Shown one piece after another: positions 24,938-33,070 of a stretch of DNA of 64,000 nt. Numbering within the stretch: the stretch's first letter is position 1; every line of letters starts with the position of its first letter. The notes beneath the pieces are model-generated. The model was given only the letters and a program-made list of their open reading frames with translations. It did no database searches and was not told the DNA's origin. The position numbers and the translations under genes were made by a program. The stretch is from Streptomyces sp. A0958 (GTDB lineage: Bacteria > Actinomycetota > Actinomycetes > Streptomycetales > Streptomycetaceae), in the NCBI RefSeq assembly GCF_004795035.1, contig NZ_SSBK01000030.1, forward strand, positions 1 through 64,000. The letters run 5' to 3'.

Positions 24938-25369
24938 ATGGATCGTCTGGACAGGGAAATCCTCGGTGTCCTCCAGGAGGACGCGCGGATCTCGTACCGT
25001 GACCTGGGCATACGGGTCGGGCTCAGCGCCAACGCGGCGGCCGACCGGGTACGGCGGCTGCGCAAGGACGGCGTCATCCGCGGCTTCACCGTGATCATCG
25101 ACCCCGCAGCCGACACCCGCACCGGGCTCGTCGTCTTCATCGACGTGACCCTGCGGATGGACACCACCAACGAGACGTTCGAACGGGCGGTGCTGGCGCT
25201 GCCCGGCATCACCGAGGTGGTCCACGTGACGGGCGGCCACGACTACCTCGTACGGGCCGCCGCCGCCGACACCGCCGCGCTCGACACCCTCCTGCGCCGC
25301 CTCAAGCGCGAGGCGGGCGTCGCCCACTCCCACACCCGCGTCGCACTCCGGGCCGCGCCCGGCCCGTGA
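24938..25369 (+). CDS. Lrp/AsnC-family transcriptional regulator
   Basis: A 143-residue regulator. The N-terminal helix-turn-helix begins MDRLDREILGVLQEDARISY and includes LSANAAADRVRRLRKDGVI. The C-terminal ligand-sensing RAM domain has ITEVVHVTGGHDYLVRAA. Such proteins bind amino acids and form octamers. I chose ATG 24938 because it matches the family start, although the only G-rich stretch is very close. The gene diverges from the dead NarK-like transporter, which it may once have controlled. Current targets are unknown. Confidence 0.85.
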   Translation: MDRLDREILGVLQEDARISYRDLGIRVGLSANAAADRVRRLRKDGVIRGFTVIIDPAADTRTGLVVFIDVTLRMDTTNETFERAVLALPGITEVVHVTGGHDYLVRAAAADTAALDTLLRRLKREAGVAHSHTRVALRAAPGP

Positions 25370-25428
25370 CGCGCCGGCGCCCCGGACTCACCGCCGCGCC
25401 CGGCCCGTGACGCGCCGGCGCGCCCGGC

Positions 25429-27012
25429 TCACAGCGGCGCCTGCCACGTCACCACCGGCGCCCGCGAACCGTCCGGCTCGCGCCCGTCGTCCGCGACCGT
25501 GAGCCGGACCGCGCCCCGCCCGTCCGGCAGCGCCGCCGTCACGTCCACCTCCACCTCGATCGCCGACACCCCGTCCCGCCGGTGCGCCGCCGCCAGCGCC
25601 CCGCGCAACGCCGCGAGCAGCCGCCCGCCCACCGGTTCCGTCACGAGCGCGTCCACCGCCCCGGTGAACTGCACCGACGGCTGGAAGCCGAGCACCGCCG
25701 CCGCGCCCCCGGTCTCCCGCAGCACCCGGCCCCGGAAGGTGGCGGGGGCCTCGGCGGGCGGCTGCTGAAGGGCGAAGATGGCCGTCCGCACCTCCTGGAT
25801 CGTCGAATCCAGCTCGTCCACGGCCGTGGAAAGCAGCTCACTCGTCTCCCCGGCACCGGCCCGGCGGCGCGTCGACTCCAGCATCATCTCGGTGGCGAAC
25901 AGCCGCTGGACGACCAGATCGTGCAGGTCCCGCGCGATCCGGTCGCGGTCCTCGTACACCGCCAGCTGCTCCCGGTCGTGCTGCGAGTCCGCCAGGACCA
26001 GGGCGAGCGCCGCCTGCGAGGCGAACTGGGCGGCCAGCAGCCGGTCCAGGTCGGTGTACGGGCGGGCGCCGCGCCGCCGGGGCAGGGCGAGGGTTCCGAT
26101 GAGCCGGCCCCCGCTCTGCAACGGCAGCATCATGCTGGGGCCGAACCGGGACCGCACCGGTGTCGTCATCCGGGGATCGGTCGCCGAGTCCTCGATGAAC
26201 ACGGCCTCGCCGCCCAGCAGTTGGACCAGGACGGGGGAGCCGGGGGCGATGGCCGTGCCCACGATCCCGGCCGGGTCCTCAAGGGTGGAGGCGACGACGA
26301 TCTCCATGCCGCCCTCGTCGGTGGGCTGGAGGATCACCCCGGCCACCGCGTCGCTGAGGATGCGGGCCCGTTCCGCCACGGTCGTCAGCGCGTCGGACAG
26401 GTTCTCGCCGGTGAGCAGGGTGTTGGTGACGGCGGCGGCGCCCTCGATCCAGCGTGCCCGCTGCCGGGCGCTCTCGTACAGCCGGGCGTTGCCGATCGCG
26501 ATGCCGGCCTGCGCGGAGAGGACCCGCAGCAGCCCGGCGTCGGTCTCGGTGAAGTGCCCGGTGGGCTTCTCGGCGAGGTAGATGTTGCCGAAGACCTCCT
26601 GGCGGACCCGGATCGGGGCGCCGAGGAACGAACGCATCGCGGGGTGGCCGGGCGGGGTGCCGGTGGCGCGCGGATCGGTGGTCAGGTCGTCGGAGCGCAG
26701 CGGCCCCGGCTCGTCCACGAGGGCGCCGAGCATGCCCGTGTGCCCGTCGGGGAAGTCGCCGATGGCCGCCTGCTCGGCCTCGCTCATCCCGCAGACGAAC
26801 AGCTCGCGGATCGTGCCGCGCCCGGGGTCCAGCACGCCCAGCGCCCCGTACCTGGCGTCGGTCAGGGCGGTCGCGGTGTCGATGATCTGCTGGAGGGTGG
26901 CCCGCAGTTCGAGGTCCGAGCCGACGCTCAGCACCGCTTCCAGGAGCCGCGGCAGCAGGGGCGACTCCGGCAGGCCGCGGTCCGGCGGCGCGCCCGCCGG
27001 CTCGTCCGTCAT
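25429..27012 (-). CDS. GAF-GAF histidine-kinase-like protein with atypical ATPase domain
   Basis: A 527-residue protein with two GAF domains (ALTDARYGALGVLDPGRG onward, and IEGAAAVTNTLLTGENLSDA onward) followed by a HisKA_3 dimerisation helix with DRDRIARDLHDLVVQRLFA, giving a phosphorylatable histidine near residue 375. The order matches DevS/DosT-type oxygen or redox sensors. The C-terminal ATPase region is abnormal: the asparagine-rich N-box is replaced by LLAALRGALAAAHRRDG, and after TVADDGREPDGS the glycine-rich lid is absent. Kinase activity is therefore doubtful. No response-regulator gene is next to it. It ends 22 bases before an MreB-like gene in the same direction of transcription. 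Confidence 0.75.
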   Translation of the reverse strand: MTDEPAGAPPDRGLPESPLLPRLLEAVLSVGSDLELRATLQQIIDTATALTDARYGALGVLDPGRGTIRELFVCGMSEAEQAAIGDFPDGHTGMLGALVDEPGPLRSDDLTTDPRATGTPPGHPAMRSFLGAPIRVRQEVFGNIYLAEKPTGHFTETDAGLLRVLSAQAGIAIGNARLYESARQRARWIEGAAAVTNTLLTGENLSDALTTVAERARILSDAVAGVILQPTDEGGMEIVVASTLEDPAGIVGTAIAPGSPVLVQLLGGEAVFIEDSATDPRMTTPVRSRFGPSMMLPLQSGGRLIGTLALPRRRGARPYTDLDRLLAAQFASQAALALVLADSQHDREQLAVYEDRDRIARDLHDLVVQRLFATEMMLESTRRRAGAGETSELLSTAVDELDSTIQEVRTAIFALQQPPAEAPATFRGRVLRETGGAAAVLGFQPSVQFTGAVDALVTEPVGGRLLAALRGALAAAHRRDGVSAIEVEVDVTAALPDGRGAVRLTVADDGREPDGSRAPVVTWQAPL

Positions 27013-27033
27013 CGGCCGTTCCCGGCGCGCCGG

Positions 27034-28071
27034 TCAGCCGGCGAGGGGGTCGAGGACCATCGGGCTGATCTTCCCGTCCAGCATGGCGCCCATGCCCAGG
27101 ACCGAGCAGGTGTCGGGCCGTTCGGCGATGCGCACCGGCATGCCCGTCGCGTCGCGCAGCATCTGGTCGAGGCCGGGCAGCAGCGCGCTCCCGCCGACCA
27201 TCGTGATCCCGCGGTCCGCGAGGTCGGCGACCAGGTCGGGCGGGCAGTCCCGCAGGACCTTGCCCAGGCCGTCCAGGACGGCGGTGAGCGGGCGGTGGAT
27301 CGCCTGCCGGATCGCGGCGGTGTCGACCTGGACGGTCCGGGCGAGCCCGGTCGCCACGTCCCGGCCGTGGATCTCGGTGACCGAAGGGCCCTGCGTGGTC
27401 AGCCCGTTGCCGCTGAGCGCGAGTTGCAGGGGGCGCACGGACTGGCTCGGCAGCATCAGCTCGTGGAACTGGCGCAGGTGCTGGATCACCGCGTGGTCGA
27501 TCGCGTCGCCGCCGATCGGAAGGCGTACCGCCGTCACGATCGAGCCGAGCGAGAGCACCGCGATCTGCGTCGTCGCGGCCCCGCACACCATGATCATGGT
27601 CGCGGTCGGCTGCTCGACCGGCAGCCCGCAGCCGACGGCCGCCGCGATCAGGGTGTCCACGAGTTCGACCCGGCGCGCGCCGAGGCCGACCAGGGTCTCC
27701 ACGGCGGCCCGGCGGGCGAGCGGGTCGCTCTCGTGCGGGATGCTGGCGGCGGCGCGCAGCCAGGGCTTGCGGCGTAGTTGGCGGCGCAGCTTCTCACCGA
27801 GCAGGTGGCGCAGCATGCGCTGGGCCATCTCGATGTCCACGACGGTTCCGCCGGAGACGGGCCGGGCCACTCGGATGTAGGCGGGGGTGCGGCCCGTCAT
27901 CTGTTCGGCGAGGGTGCCGACGGCGATGAGCGAGCCGGTACGGGTGTTGACGGCGGCGACGCTCGGCTCGTCCACGACGAGGCCGGGCCCCTTGACGTAC
28001 ACCCGGGTGCGGGCGGCCCCGAGGTCGACGGCGAAATGGCAACGGCGCAACTGCTCAAGGCTGACGGTCAC
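27034..28071 (-). CDS. MreB/Mbl-like actin-fold protein
   Basis: A 345-residue actin-ATPase-fold protein. The phosphate-1 loop region is HFAVDLGAARTRVYVKG, the central phosphate-2 region is ATMIMVCGAATTQIAVLSLG, and the adenosine motif is GITMVGGSALLPGLDQML. This order fits MreB/Mbl rod-shape proteins, but identity is low and the family's usual membrane-binding N-terminal helix is not obvious. Streptomyces carry several divergent MreB-like proteins linked to spore wall or to no known role. I chose GTG 28071 (MTVSLEQLRRC); an upstream start at 28128 lacks support. It lies directly upstream of the atypical GAF kinase, so a joint function is possible. Confidence 0.7.
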   Translation of the reverse strand: MTVSLEQLRRCHFAVDLGAARTRVYVKGPGLVVDEPSVAAVNTRTGSLIAVGTLAEQMTGRTPAYIRVARPVSGGTVVDIEMAQRMLRHLLGEKLRRQLRRKPWLRAAASIPHESDPLARRAAVETLVGLGARRVELVDTLIAAAVGCGLPVEQPTATMIMVCGAATTQIAVLSLGSIVTAVRLPIGGDAIDHAVIQHLRQFHELMLPSQSVRPLQLALSGNGLTTQGPSVTEIHGRDVATGLARTVQVDTAAIRQAIHRPLTAVLDGLGKVLRDCPPDLVADLADRGITMVGGSALLPGLDQMLRDATGMPVRIAERPDTCSVLGMGAMLDGKISPMVLDPLAG

Positions 28072-28248
28072 GGCAGGTTCTCCCGAGAGCGTTGAGGGGG
28101 ACCGACGGGCAGCCGGCTCTCCTCGCATCGTGCGCCGTCAGGGGCCACCACGCCCGCTGGGGTGCGCCGTCGGAGGGACCACCCGACGACACCTCCGCCC
28201 CCACCGCAGACGTCCGCCCGCCGGCACGTCAACACCCGCCCCGGCCCT

Positions 28249-28446
28249 CTCAAGCCCGTCCGGCGATTGAGGATGCCCGAACGGCAAGTTCAAGCCCGTC
28301 CGCCACATCAAGCCCGTCCGCTCCTTCAAGCCCGTCCGCCACATCAAGCCCGTCCGCTCCCTCAAGCCCGTCCGCCACATCAAGCCCGTCCGGCGATTGA
28401 GGACGCCCGAACGGCAAGTTCAAGCCTGTCCGGCGATTGAGGACGC
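28249..28446. repeat. Tandem 15-bp repeats and Streptomyces intergenic repeat copies
   Basis: The motif TCAAGCCCGTCCG recurs about eight times at 15-base or slightly longer spacing, alternating with CCACA and CTCCT fillers. The outer copies extend to GGCGATTGAGGA, a form I know as common between Streptomyces genes. Two longer copies also carry CGCCCGAACGGCAAGT. No uniform spacers are present, so this is not a CRISPR array. A related copy lies at 34775-34800. The arrangement looks like recent expansion by slippage or unequal exchange. Confidence 0.75.
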
Positions 28447-28470
28447 CCCGGCAGGCCCGCGCGCCCGCAC

Positions 28471-29052
28471 TCAGCCCCCCACGCCCCCCACGCCCCCCGC
28501 CAGCACCCGCTGGAGCAGCCCCCACGTGAACTCGGCGACATACGCATCCGCCCCGTCCCTGACCGCCAGCGCCCAGCGGGTCGGCGCGCTGCCCTCCATC
28601 GGGCGGGCCGGCGCGAAGGCCCGCGCCACCTCGTCCACCGTGCACGACCAGGGCGTCAGGTCCGCCACCGTCCGCAGCGCGGGGGCCGCCGCGCCCGGCG
28701 CCCGGACCAGCCACTCGTTCCACACCGCCCCGCCCGGCGCCACCATCACCTCGAACCGCAGTTGCGGCCAGAGCGGCACCGGCCACAGCAGCACGTCGAA
28801 CTCCAGATCACCGATGGTCCGGCGCCCGGTCGTCTCGGGCTCGCCGAGCACCGAACGGTATCGGCGCAGCGCGCCCCGCCCCCGGGGCGCCCGGACCATG
28901 GCCTGCCAGCGCCGGTTCGCCTCGCGCATCTCGGCGAGCGTCGCGCTCAGCTCGTGCCGGGCGTCCTCCACCAGGCCGGGCTGGTGGTCGGCCATCCGGC
29001 GCAGCAGGACGAGCTGGAACTCGCGGGGCCCGAAGGGGGCGGAAGCGGTCAT
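28471..29052 (-). CDS. Hypothetical protein coupled to a MarR gene
   Basis: A 193-residue protein I do not recognise. The N-terminal half is helical (FQLVLLRRMADHQPGLVEDA, then LSATLAEMREANRRW). The middle is rich in beta-strand and tryptophan (EFDVLLWPVPLWPQLRFEVM, VWNEWLVRAPG). The tail ends in glycine and valine repeats. There is no signal peptide or membrane segment. ATG 29052 overlaps the stop of the MarR gene (ATGA), so the two are expressed together. A role in the same response is likely. Confidence 0.6.
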   Translation of the reverse strand: MTASAPFGPREFQLVLLRRMADHQPGLVEDARHELSATLAEMREANRRWQAMVRAPRGRGALRRYRSVLGEPETTGRRTIGDLEFDVLLWPVPLWPQLRFEVMVAPGGAVWNEWLVRAPGAAAPALRTVADLTPWSCTVDEVARAFAPARPMEGSAPTRWALAVRDGADAYVAEFTWGLLQRVLAGGVGGVGG

Positions 29053-29504
29053 GCGCCCCATGGTGCCGGTCCGGCCCCCGGCTCCGTTCCCACCATCCGG
29101 CGCAACAGGTCCCGCAGGACCGTGCGGTCCGCGTCCGACAGGCCGGCCAGCGGCTCGCGGGCGAAGTCCAGCGCGTCGCGCAGTTGCAGCGCGGTCCGCG
29201 CCCCCCGCTCGGTGGGCGCGGCCAGCTTCACCCGGCGGTCGGCCGGGTCCGGGCGCCGCTCCACCAGGCCGCGCGCCTCCAGCCGGTCCACGATGCCGGT
29301 CACGTTGGACGGCTCGCACTTCAGCTTCTGGGCGATCCGGCGCATCGGCAGCGGCTCGACCGACAGCAGCCCGAGGACCCGCGCCTGCGAGCCGGTGAGG
29401 CTGTGCGCGGCCGCGGCCTGCTCGTACTCCTCGTAGTAACGCGCCACGACGGTGCCGATGAGCTCGATGACTTCGAGAGTCAGGGGATCTATGCGCGAGG
29501 CCAT
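29049..29504 (-). CDS. MarR-family transcriptional regulator
   Basis: A 151-residue winged-helix regulator. Helices LTGSQARVLGLLSVEPLPMRRI and CEPSNVTGIVDRLEARGLV form the HTH, and RRPDPADRRVKLAAPT is the wing. MarR proteins usually repress divergent genes and are released by phenolic or oxidative ligands. The divergent gene is a quinone-type oxidoreductase at 29677, and an ACATGAAA/TTTCATGT dyad lies between them, so local control is likely. Start ATG 29504 begins MASRIDPLTLEV. Confidence 0.85.
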   Translation of the reverse strand: MASRIDPLTLEVIELIGTVVARYYEEYEQAAAAHSLTGSQARVLGLLSVEPLPMRRIAQKLKCEPSNVTGIVDRLEARGLVERRPDPADRRVKLAAPTERGARTALQLRDALDFAREPLAGLSDADRTVLRDLLRRMVGTEPGAGPAPWGA

Positions 29505-29532
29505 GACACACAGGATACCCAGTTGCTTGACA

Positions 29533-29566
29533 ACATGAAATATCCAGGCGCATGGTTGTTTCATGT
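29533..29566. promoter_or_regulatory. Probable MarR operator between divergent genes
   Basis: A perfect 8-base inverted repeat, ACATGAAA (29533-29540) and TTTCATGT (29559-29566), lies in the 172-base gap between the MarR gene and the oxidoreductase gene. A TTGACA box (29527-29532) sits just upstream. This is the only clear dyad in the gap and is unusually AT-rich for the region, which fits an operator over the divergent promoters. Confidence 0.55.
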
Positions 29567-29676
29567 AGTGAAGTTTTTTCGCCACCCGGAACCGCCACCC
29601 GGAACCGCCACCCCGGGACCACCACCCCGGCACCGAGACCGCGACATCACCCCGACATCGAGGAGACCCCGAGCCC

Positions 29677-30696
29677 ATGTCTGCAAATCTTCCCGACTCC
29701 AGCCGTGAATGGCACCTCGTAGCCCGTCCGCACGGCTGGCCGAAGGCCGAGGATTTCGCGCTGCGTGAGGCACCGGTCACCGCCCCCGCCGAGGGCCGGG
29801 TCCTCGTGCGCAACCTGCACTTCTCGGTCGACCCCTACATGCGCGGCCGGATGAACGACGTGAAGTCGTACACCCCGCCGTTCGAGCTGGACCAGCCGAT
29901 GGACGGCGGCGCGGTCGGTGAGGTCGTCGCCTCCAACGCCGAGGGCTTCGAGGCCGGCGACCACGTCCTGCACGGTCTCGGCTGGCGCGAGTACGCGAGC
30001 GTGCCCGCCAAGCACGCGGTGAAGGTCGACGCCTCGCTCGCCCCGCTCTCCGCCTACCTCGGCGTGCTCGGCATGACCGGGCTCACCGCCTACGCCGGAC
30101 TGTTCGACGTGGCGTCCTTCAAGGAGGGCGACGCGGTCTTCGTCTCCGGCGCCGCCGGTGCGGTCGGCAGCCAGGTCGGGCAGATGGCGAAGCTCAAGGG
30201 CGCGTCCCGGGTCATCGGCTCCGCCGGCTCCGACGAGAAGGTCGAACTGCTCGTCGAGGAGTACGGCTTCGACGCCGCGTTCAACTACAAGAACGGGCCC
30301 GTCGCCGAGCAGCTGCGCAAGGCCGCCCCCGACGGCATCGACGTCTACTTCGACAACGTCGGCGGCGAGCACCTGGAAGCCGCGATCTCCTCGTTCAACG
30401 TGCACGGCCGCGCCACCATCTGCGGCATGATCTCCCAGTACAACGAGACCGATCCCACCCCCGCCCCGCGCAACCTCGCGCTCGTCATCGGCAAGCGGCT
30501 GCGCCTTCAGGGCATGCTCGTCGCCGACCACTCCGACCTCAAGGAGCAGTTCGTCCAGGAGGTGGCCGGCTGGCTGAACTCGGGCGAGCTGAAGTACCGC
30601 GAGACGGTGGTCGAGGGCATCGAGAACGGCTTCGAGGCCTTCCTCGGTCTCCTGCGCGGCGAGAACACCGGAAAGATGATCGTCTCCCTCGGCTGA
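29677..30696 (+). CDS. NADPH-dependent medium-chain oxidoreductase (CurA-like)
   Basis: A 339-residue zinc-independent medium-chain reductase of the NADP-dependent leukotriene B4/CurA group. LHFSVDPYMRGRMND and MDGGAVGEVVASNAEGF are family hallmarks. VFVSGAAGAVGSQVGQMAKLKG is the Rossmann dinucleotide-binding loop, and GIDVYFDNVGGEHLEAA and GKMIVSLG mark the C-terminal part. Members reduce activated C=C bonds in enals or enones. The MarR gene in the opposite direction probably regulates it in response to electrophiles. Upstream DNA contains several CACCCGGAACCGC-type direct repeats (about 29583-29620). Confidence 0.85.
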   Translation: MSANLPDSSREWHLVARPHGWPKAEDFALREAPVTAPAEGRVLVRNLHFSVDPYMRGRMNDVKSYTPPFELDQPMDGGAVGEVVASNAEGFEAGDHVLHGLGWREYASVPAKHAVKVDASLAPLSAYLGVLGMTGLTAYAGLFDVASFKEGDAVFVSGAAGAVGSQVGQMAKLKGASRVIGSAGSDEKVELLVEEYGFDAAFNYKNGPVAEQLRKAAPDGIDVYFDNVGGEHLEAAISSFNVHGRATICGMISQYNETDPTPAPRNLALVIGKRLRLQGMLVADHSDLKEQFVQEVAGWLNSGELKYRETVVEGIENGFEAFLGLLRGENTGKMIVSLG

Positions 30697-30785
30697 ACCG
30701 CTCCGCCGGCACCCGTTAGTCTCGTTCCAGGCCGTCGCGATCGTGGGCGCGAGTCGCGGCGCATCAGCAGGAGGAATCCCCAGTC

Positions 30786-31214
30786 ATGAGCATTCAGGAC
30801 ATCGCCGTCGCGTACACCGCCGTCGCCACCGCTACGAACGGCCGTGACGGCCGCGTCGCCTCGGACGACGGCAAGCTCGACGTAGTCGTCAACCCGCCGA
30901 AGGAGATGGGCGGCAGCGGCGCCGGCACCAACCCGGAGCAGCTGTTCGCCGCCGGTTACAGCGCCTGCTTCCAGAGCGCGCTGGGCGTCGTCGCCCGCCA
31001 GGAGAAGGCCGACATCTCCGGCTCGACGGTGACCGCCGCGGTCTCCATCGGCAAGACCGAGGCCGGCGGCTTCGGCCTGGAGGTCGCGCTCACCGCGACC
31101 ATCCCGAACGTCGACGCGGCGACCGCGCAGGCGCTCATCGAGAAGGCCCACCAGGTCTGCCCGTACTCGAACGCCACGCGCGGCAACATCAAGGTGGAGC
31201 TCTCGGTCGCCTGA
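30786..31214 (+). CDS. ohr: Organic hydroperoxide resistance protein Ohr
   Basis: A 142-residue OsmC/Ohr-fold thiol peroxidase. The two catalytic cysteines are in YSACFQSAL (Cys61) and VCPYSNATRGN (Cys125). The motif NPEQLFAAGYSACFQSAL is the Ohr-specific version. The enzyme reduces lipid and organic hydroperoxides using lipoylated proteins as donor. AGGAGG lies upstream of ATG 30786. No OhrR gene is directly next to it, although the MarR regulator 1.3 kb away is of a related family. Confidence 0.9.
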   Translation: MSIQDIAVAYTAVATATNGRDGRVASDDGKLDVVVNPPKEMGGSGAGTNPEQLFAAGYSACFQSALGVVARQEKADISGSTVTAAVSIGKTEAGGFGLEVALTATIPNVDAATAQALIEKAHQVCPYSNATRGNIKVELSVA

Positions 31215-31268
31215 CCCGCTCCTCCTCGCCGGACCTGCCCCGCCCCCCGATCCCGTTAGGCTGACGCC

Positions 31269-32051
31269 ATGCGTGATCTCGGGGCGGGGCTCGGCTATGT
31301 GTTCAAGGGCCAGCGCTGGGTGTTCGGCCACGGCAGGTGGTTCGGCACAGGGCTGCTGCCCGCCCTGATCACACTCGTCCTGTACGCGGGCGCCCTCATC
31401 GGCCTCGGTTACGGCGCCGACGACCTGGTGGAGTGGGCGACCCCGTTCGCCGACGACTGGTCCTCGCCCTGGCCGGCCCTGCTGCGCGACGCCCTGACGG
31501 CGCTGGTCTTCGTCCTCGGCCTCTTCCTGGCCGTCATCACCTTCACCGCCGTGACCCTGCTGGTCGGACAGCCCTTCTACGAGGCGCTTTCCGAGGAGGT
31601 CGACCGCACCGAGGGCGGTACGGTCCCCGAGTCCGGGCTGCCGCTCCGGCGCGAGCTGTGGATCTCCGCCCGCGACAGCGTGCGCGTCCTGGTGCGGGTC
31701 GGGCTGTACGCGGTCCTGCTCTTCGCCCTCGGTTTCGTACCCGTCGCCGGGCAGACCGTCGTGCCCGTCATCGGCTTCTGCGTCACCGGGTACTTCCTCG
31801 CCGAGGAGCTGACCGCCGTCGCCCTCCAGCGCCGGGGCATGGTGCTGAAGGACCGCCTCGCCCTGCTGCGCGGCCACCGCCTGCGGACCCTCGGCTTCGG
31901 CGTACCGCTGGGGCTCGCCTTCATGCTGCCGTTCGTCGCCGTGTTCCTGATGCCGGGGGCCGTCGCCGGGGCGACCCTGCTGGCGCGCGGCCTGGTGGGC
32001 GAGGAGGACACGGGCGCCGCAGGCGGCGGCGAGACGGTCCGCGAGGACTGA
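31269..32051 (+). CDS. EI24/CysZ-like integral membrane protein
   Basis: A 260-residue membrane protein of the EI24 family, which includes the CysZ sulfate-uptake proteins. Hydrophobic segments occur around residues 28-48, 78-102, 145-175 and 205-235. GLGYVFKGQRWVFGHGRW, LLVGQPFYEALSEEVDR and RGMVLKDRLALLRGHR are family-typical loops. Streptomyces copies are uncharacterised. The gene stands alone, 54 bases after ohr and convergent with the aldose epimerase gene. Confidence 0.8.
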   Translation: MRDLGAGLGYVFKGQRWVFGHGRWFGTGLLPALITLVLYAGALIGLGYGADDLVEWATPFADDWSSPWPALLRDALTALVFVLGLFLAVITFTAVTLLVGQPFYEALSEEVDRTEGGTVPESGLPLRRELWISARDSVRVLVRVGLYAVLLFALGFVPVAGQTVVPVIGFCVTGYFLAEELTAVALQRRGMVLKDRLALLRGHRLRTLGFGVPLGLAFMLPFVAVFLMPGAVAGATLLARGLVGEEDTGAAGGGETVRED

Positions 32052-32060
32052 GCGGCCGGC

Positions 32061-33059
32061 TCAGCGCACCGAGAACCCGTACACCGTCGTCGACACGAAC
32101 TCCTCGCCCGGCCGCAGCACCGTGCTCGGGAACTCCGGGCGGTTCGGCGAGTCCGGGAAGTGCTGCGTCTCCAGGGCGATCCCGGCGCACGGGCCGAACG
32201 GCCGGCCGTCGAAGTGGTCCGCCGTGTACAGCTGGAGCCCCGGCTCGGTCGTCGTGACCGTCAGGACGCGCCCCGACACCTCGTCGTACAACTCGGCCGC
32301 CGGAACCGGCCCCTGCGCGTCCAGCACGAAGTTGTGGTCGTACTCCTTGGTCACCGGCCGGGGCTCGCGGAAGTCGAACCGGGTGCCCTCCACCGGCAGG
32401 AACTCGCCCGTCGGCAGGGACTCCGCGTCCACCGGGGTGACCGCCTGCGCCGCGATCCGCAGCCGCTGCCCGAGCGCGCTGCCGCTCTCGGCGCCCGCGA
32501 GGTTCCAGTAGGTGTGGTTCGTCAGGTTCAGCACGGTCGGCGCGTCCGTCGTCGCCCGGTACGCGATGCGCAGCGCACCGCCCTCGTCCAGGATGTACGC
32601 CACCGTCAGCTCCATACGGCCAGGGAAGCCCTCCTCGCCGTCCGCCGAGACGAGGGACAGCTCGACGCCGCCCTCGACCTCGCGGGCGTCCCACACCCGC
32701 TTGTCGAAGCCGCGCGCCCCGCCGTGCACGTGGTTGCGGCCCTCGTTGCGCGTCAGGTGGTGGGTCCGGCCGTCCAGCTCGAAGGCCGCCCCGCCGATCC
32801 GGTTCGCGTACCGGCCGACCAGCGCGCCGAAGTAGGGGCCCGTGTACTCCTGGTACGAGGCGAGGTCCGGCAGCCCGAGCGCGATCCCGGCCCGCACCCC
32901 GTCCCGGTCCGGCACCTCGGCCGACTGCACGACGCCGCCGTACGTCAGGACGCGCACCCGCGTACCGTCCCGCTCCAGCGTCCAGCGGTGCACGGCGGTG
33001 CCGTCCCCGAGGGTGCCGAAGTGTTCCGTACCGACCACCGTGTTCGAACGCGTCTCCAT
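32061..33059 (-). CDS. galM: Aldose 1-epimerase (mutarotase)
   Basis: A 332-residue galactose mutarotase-type enzyme that interconverts alpha and beta anomers of aldoses. GRYANRIGGAAFELDG, RNEGRNHVHGGARGFDKRVW (substrate-binding histidine), VLNLTNHTYWNLAG (second histidine), KEYDHNFVL and GIALETQHFPDSPNRPEFP (catalytic glutamate) are all present. ATG 33059 begins METRSNTVVG. It ends 9 bases from the convergent EI24 gene and starts 11 bases from the lipoprotein gene, which has the same orientation, so those two may be cotranscribed. Confidence 0.9.
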   Translation of the reverse strand: METRSNTVVGTEHFGTLGDGTAVHRWTLERDGTRVRVLTYGGVVQSAEVPDRDGVRAGIALGLPDLASYQEYTGPYFGALVGRYANRIGGAAFELDGRTHHLTRNEGRNHVHGGARGFDKRVWDAREVEGGVELSLVSADGEEGFPGRMELTVAYILDEGGALRIAYRATTDAPTVLNLTNHTYWNLAGAESGSALGQRLRIAAQAVTPVDAESLPTGEFLPVEGTRFDFREPRPVTKEYDHNFVLDAQGPVPAAELYDEVSGRVLTVTTTEPGLQLYTADHFDGRPFGPCAGIALETQHFPDSPNRPEFPSTVLRPGEEFVSTTVYGFSVR

Positions 33060-33070
33060 GATCAGCGACT

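Noticed and set aside
28249..28446. CRISPR-like repeat array
   Set aside because: Repeat unit is about 13 bases with fillers of 2-5 bases and no unique spacers; no cas genes nearby.
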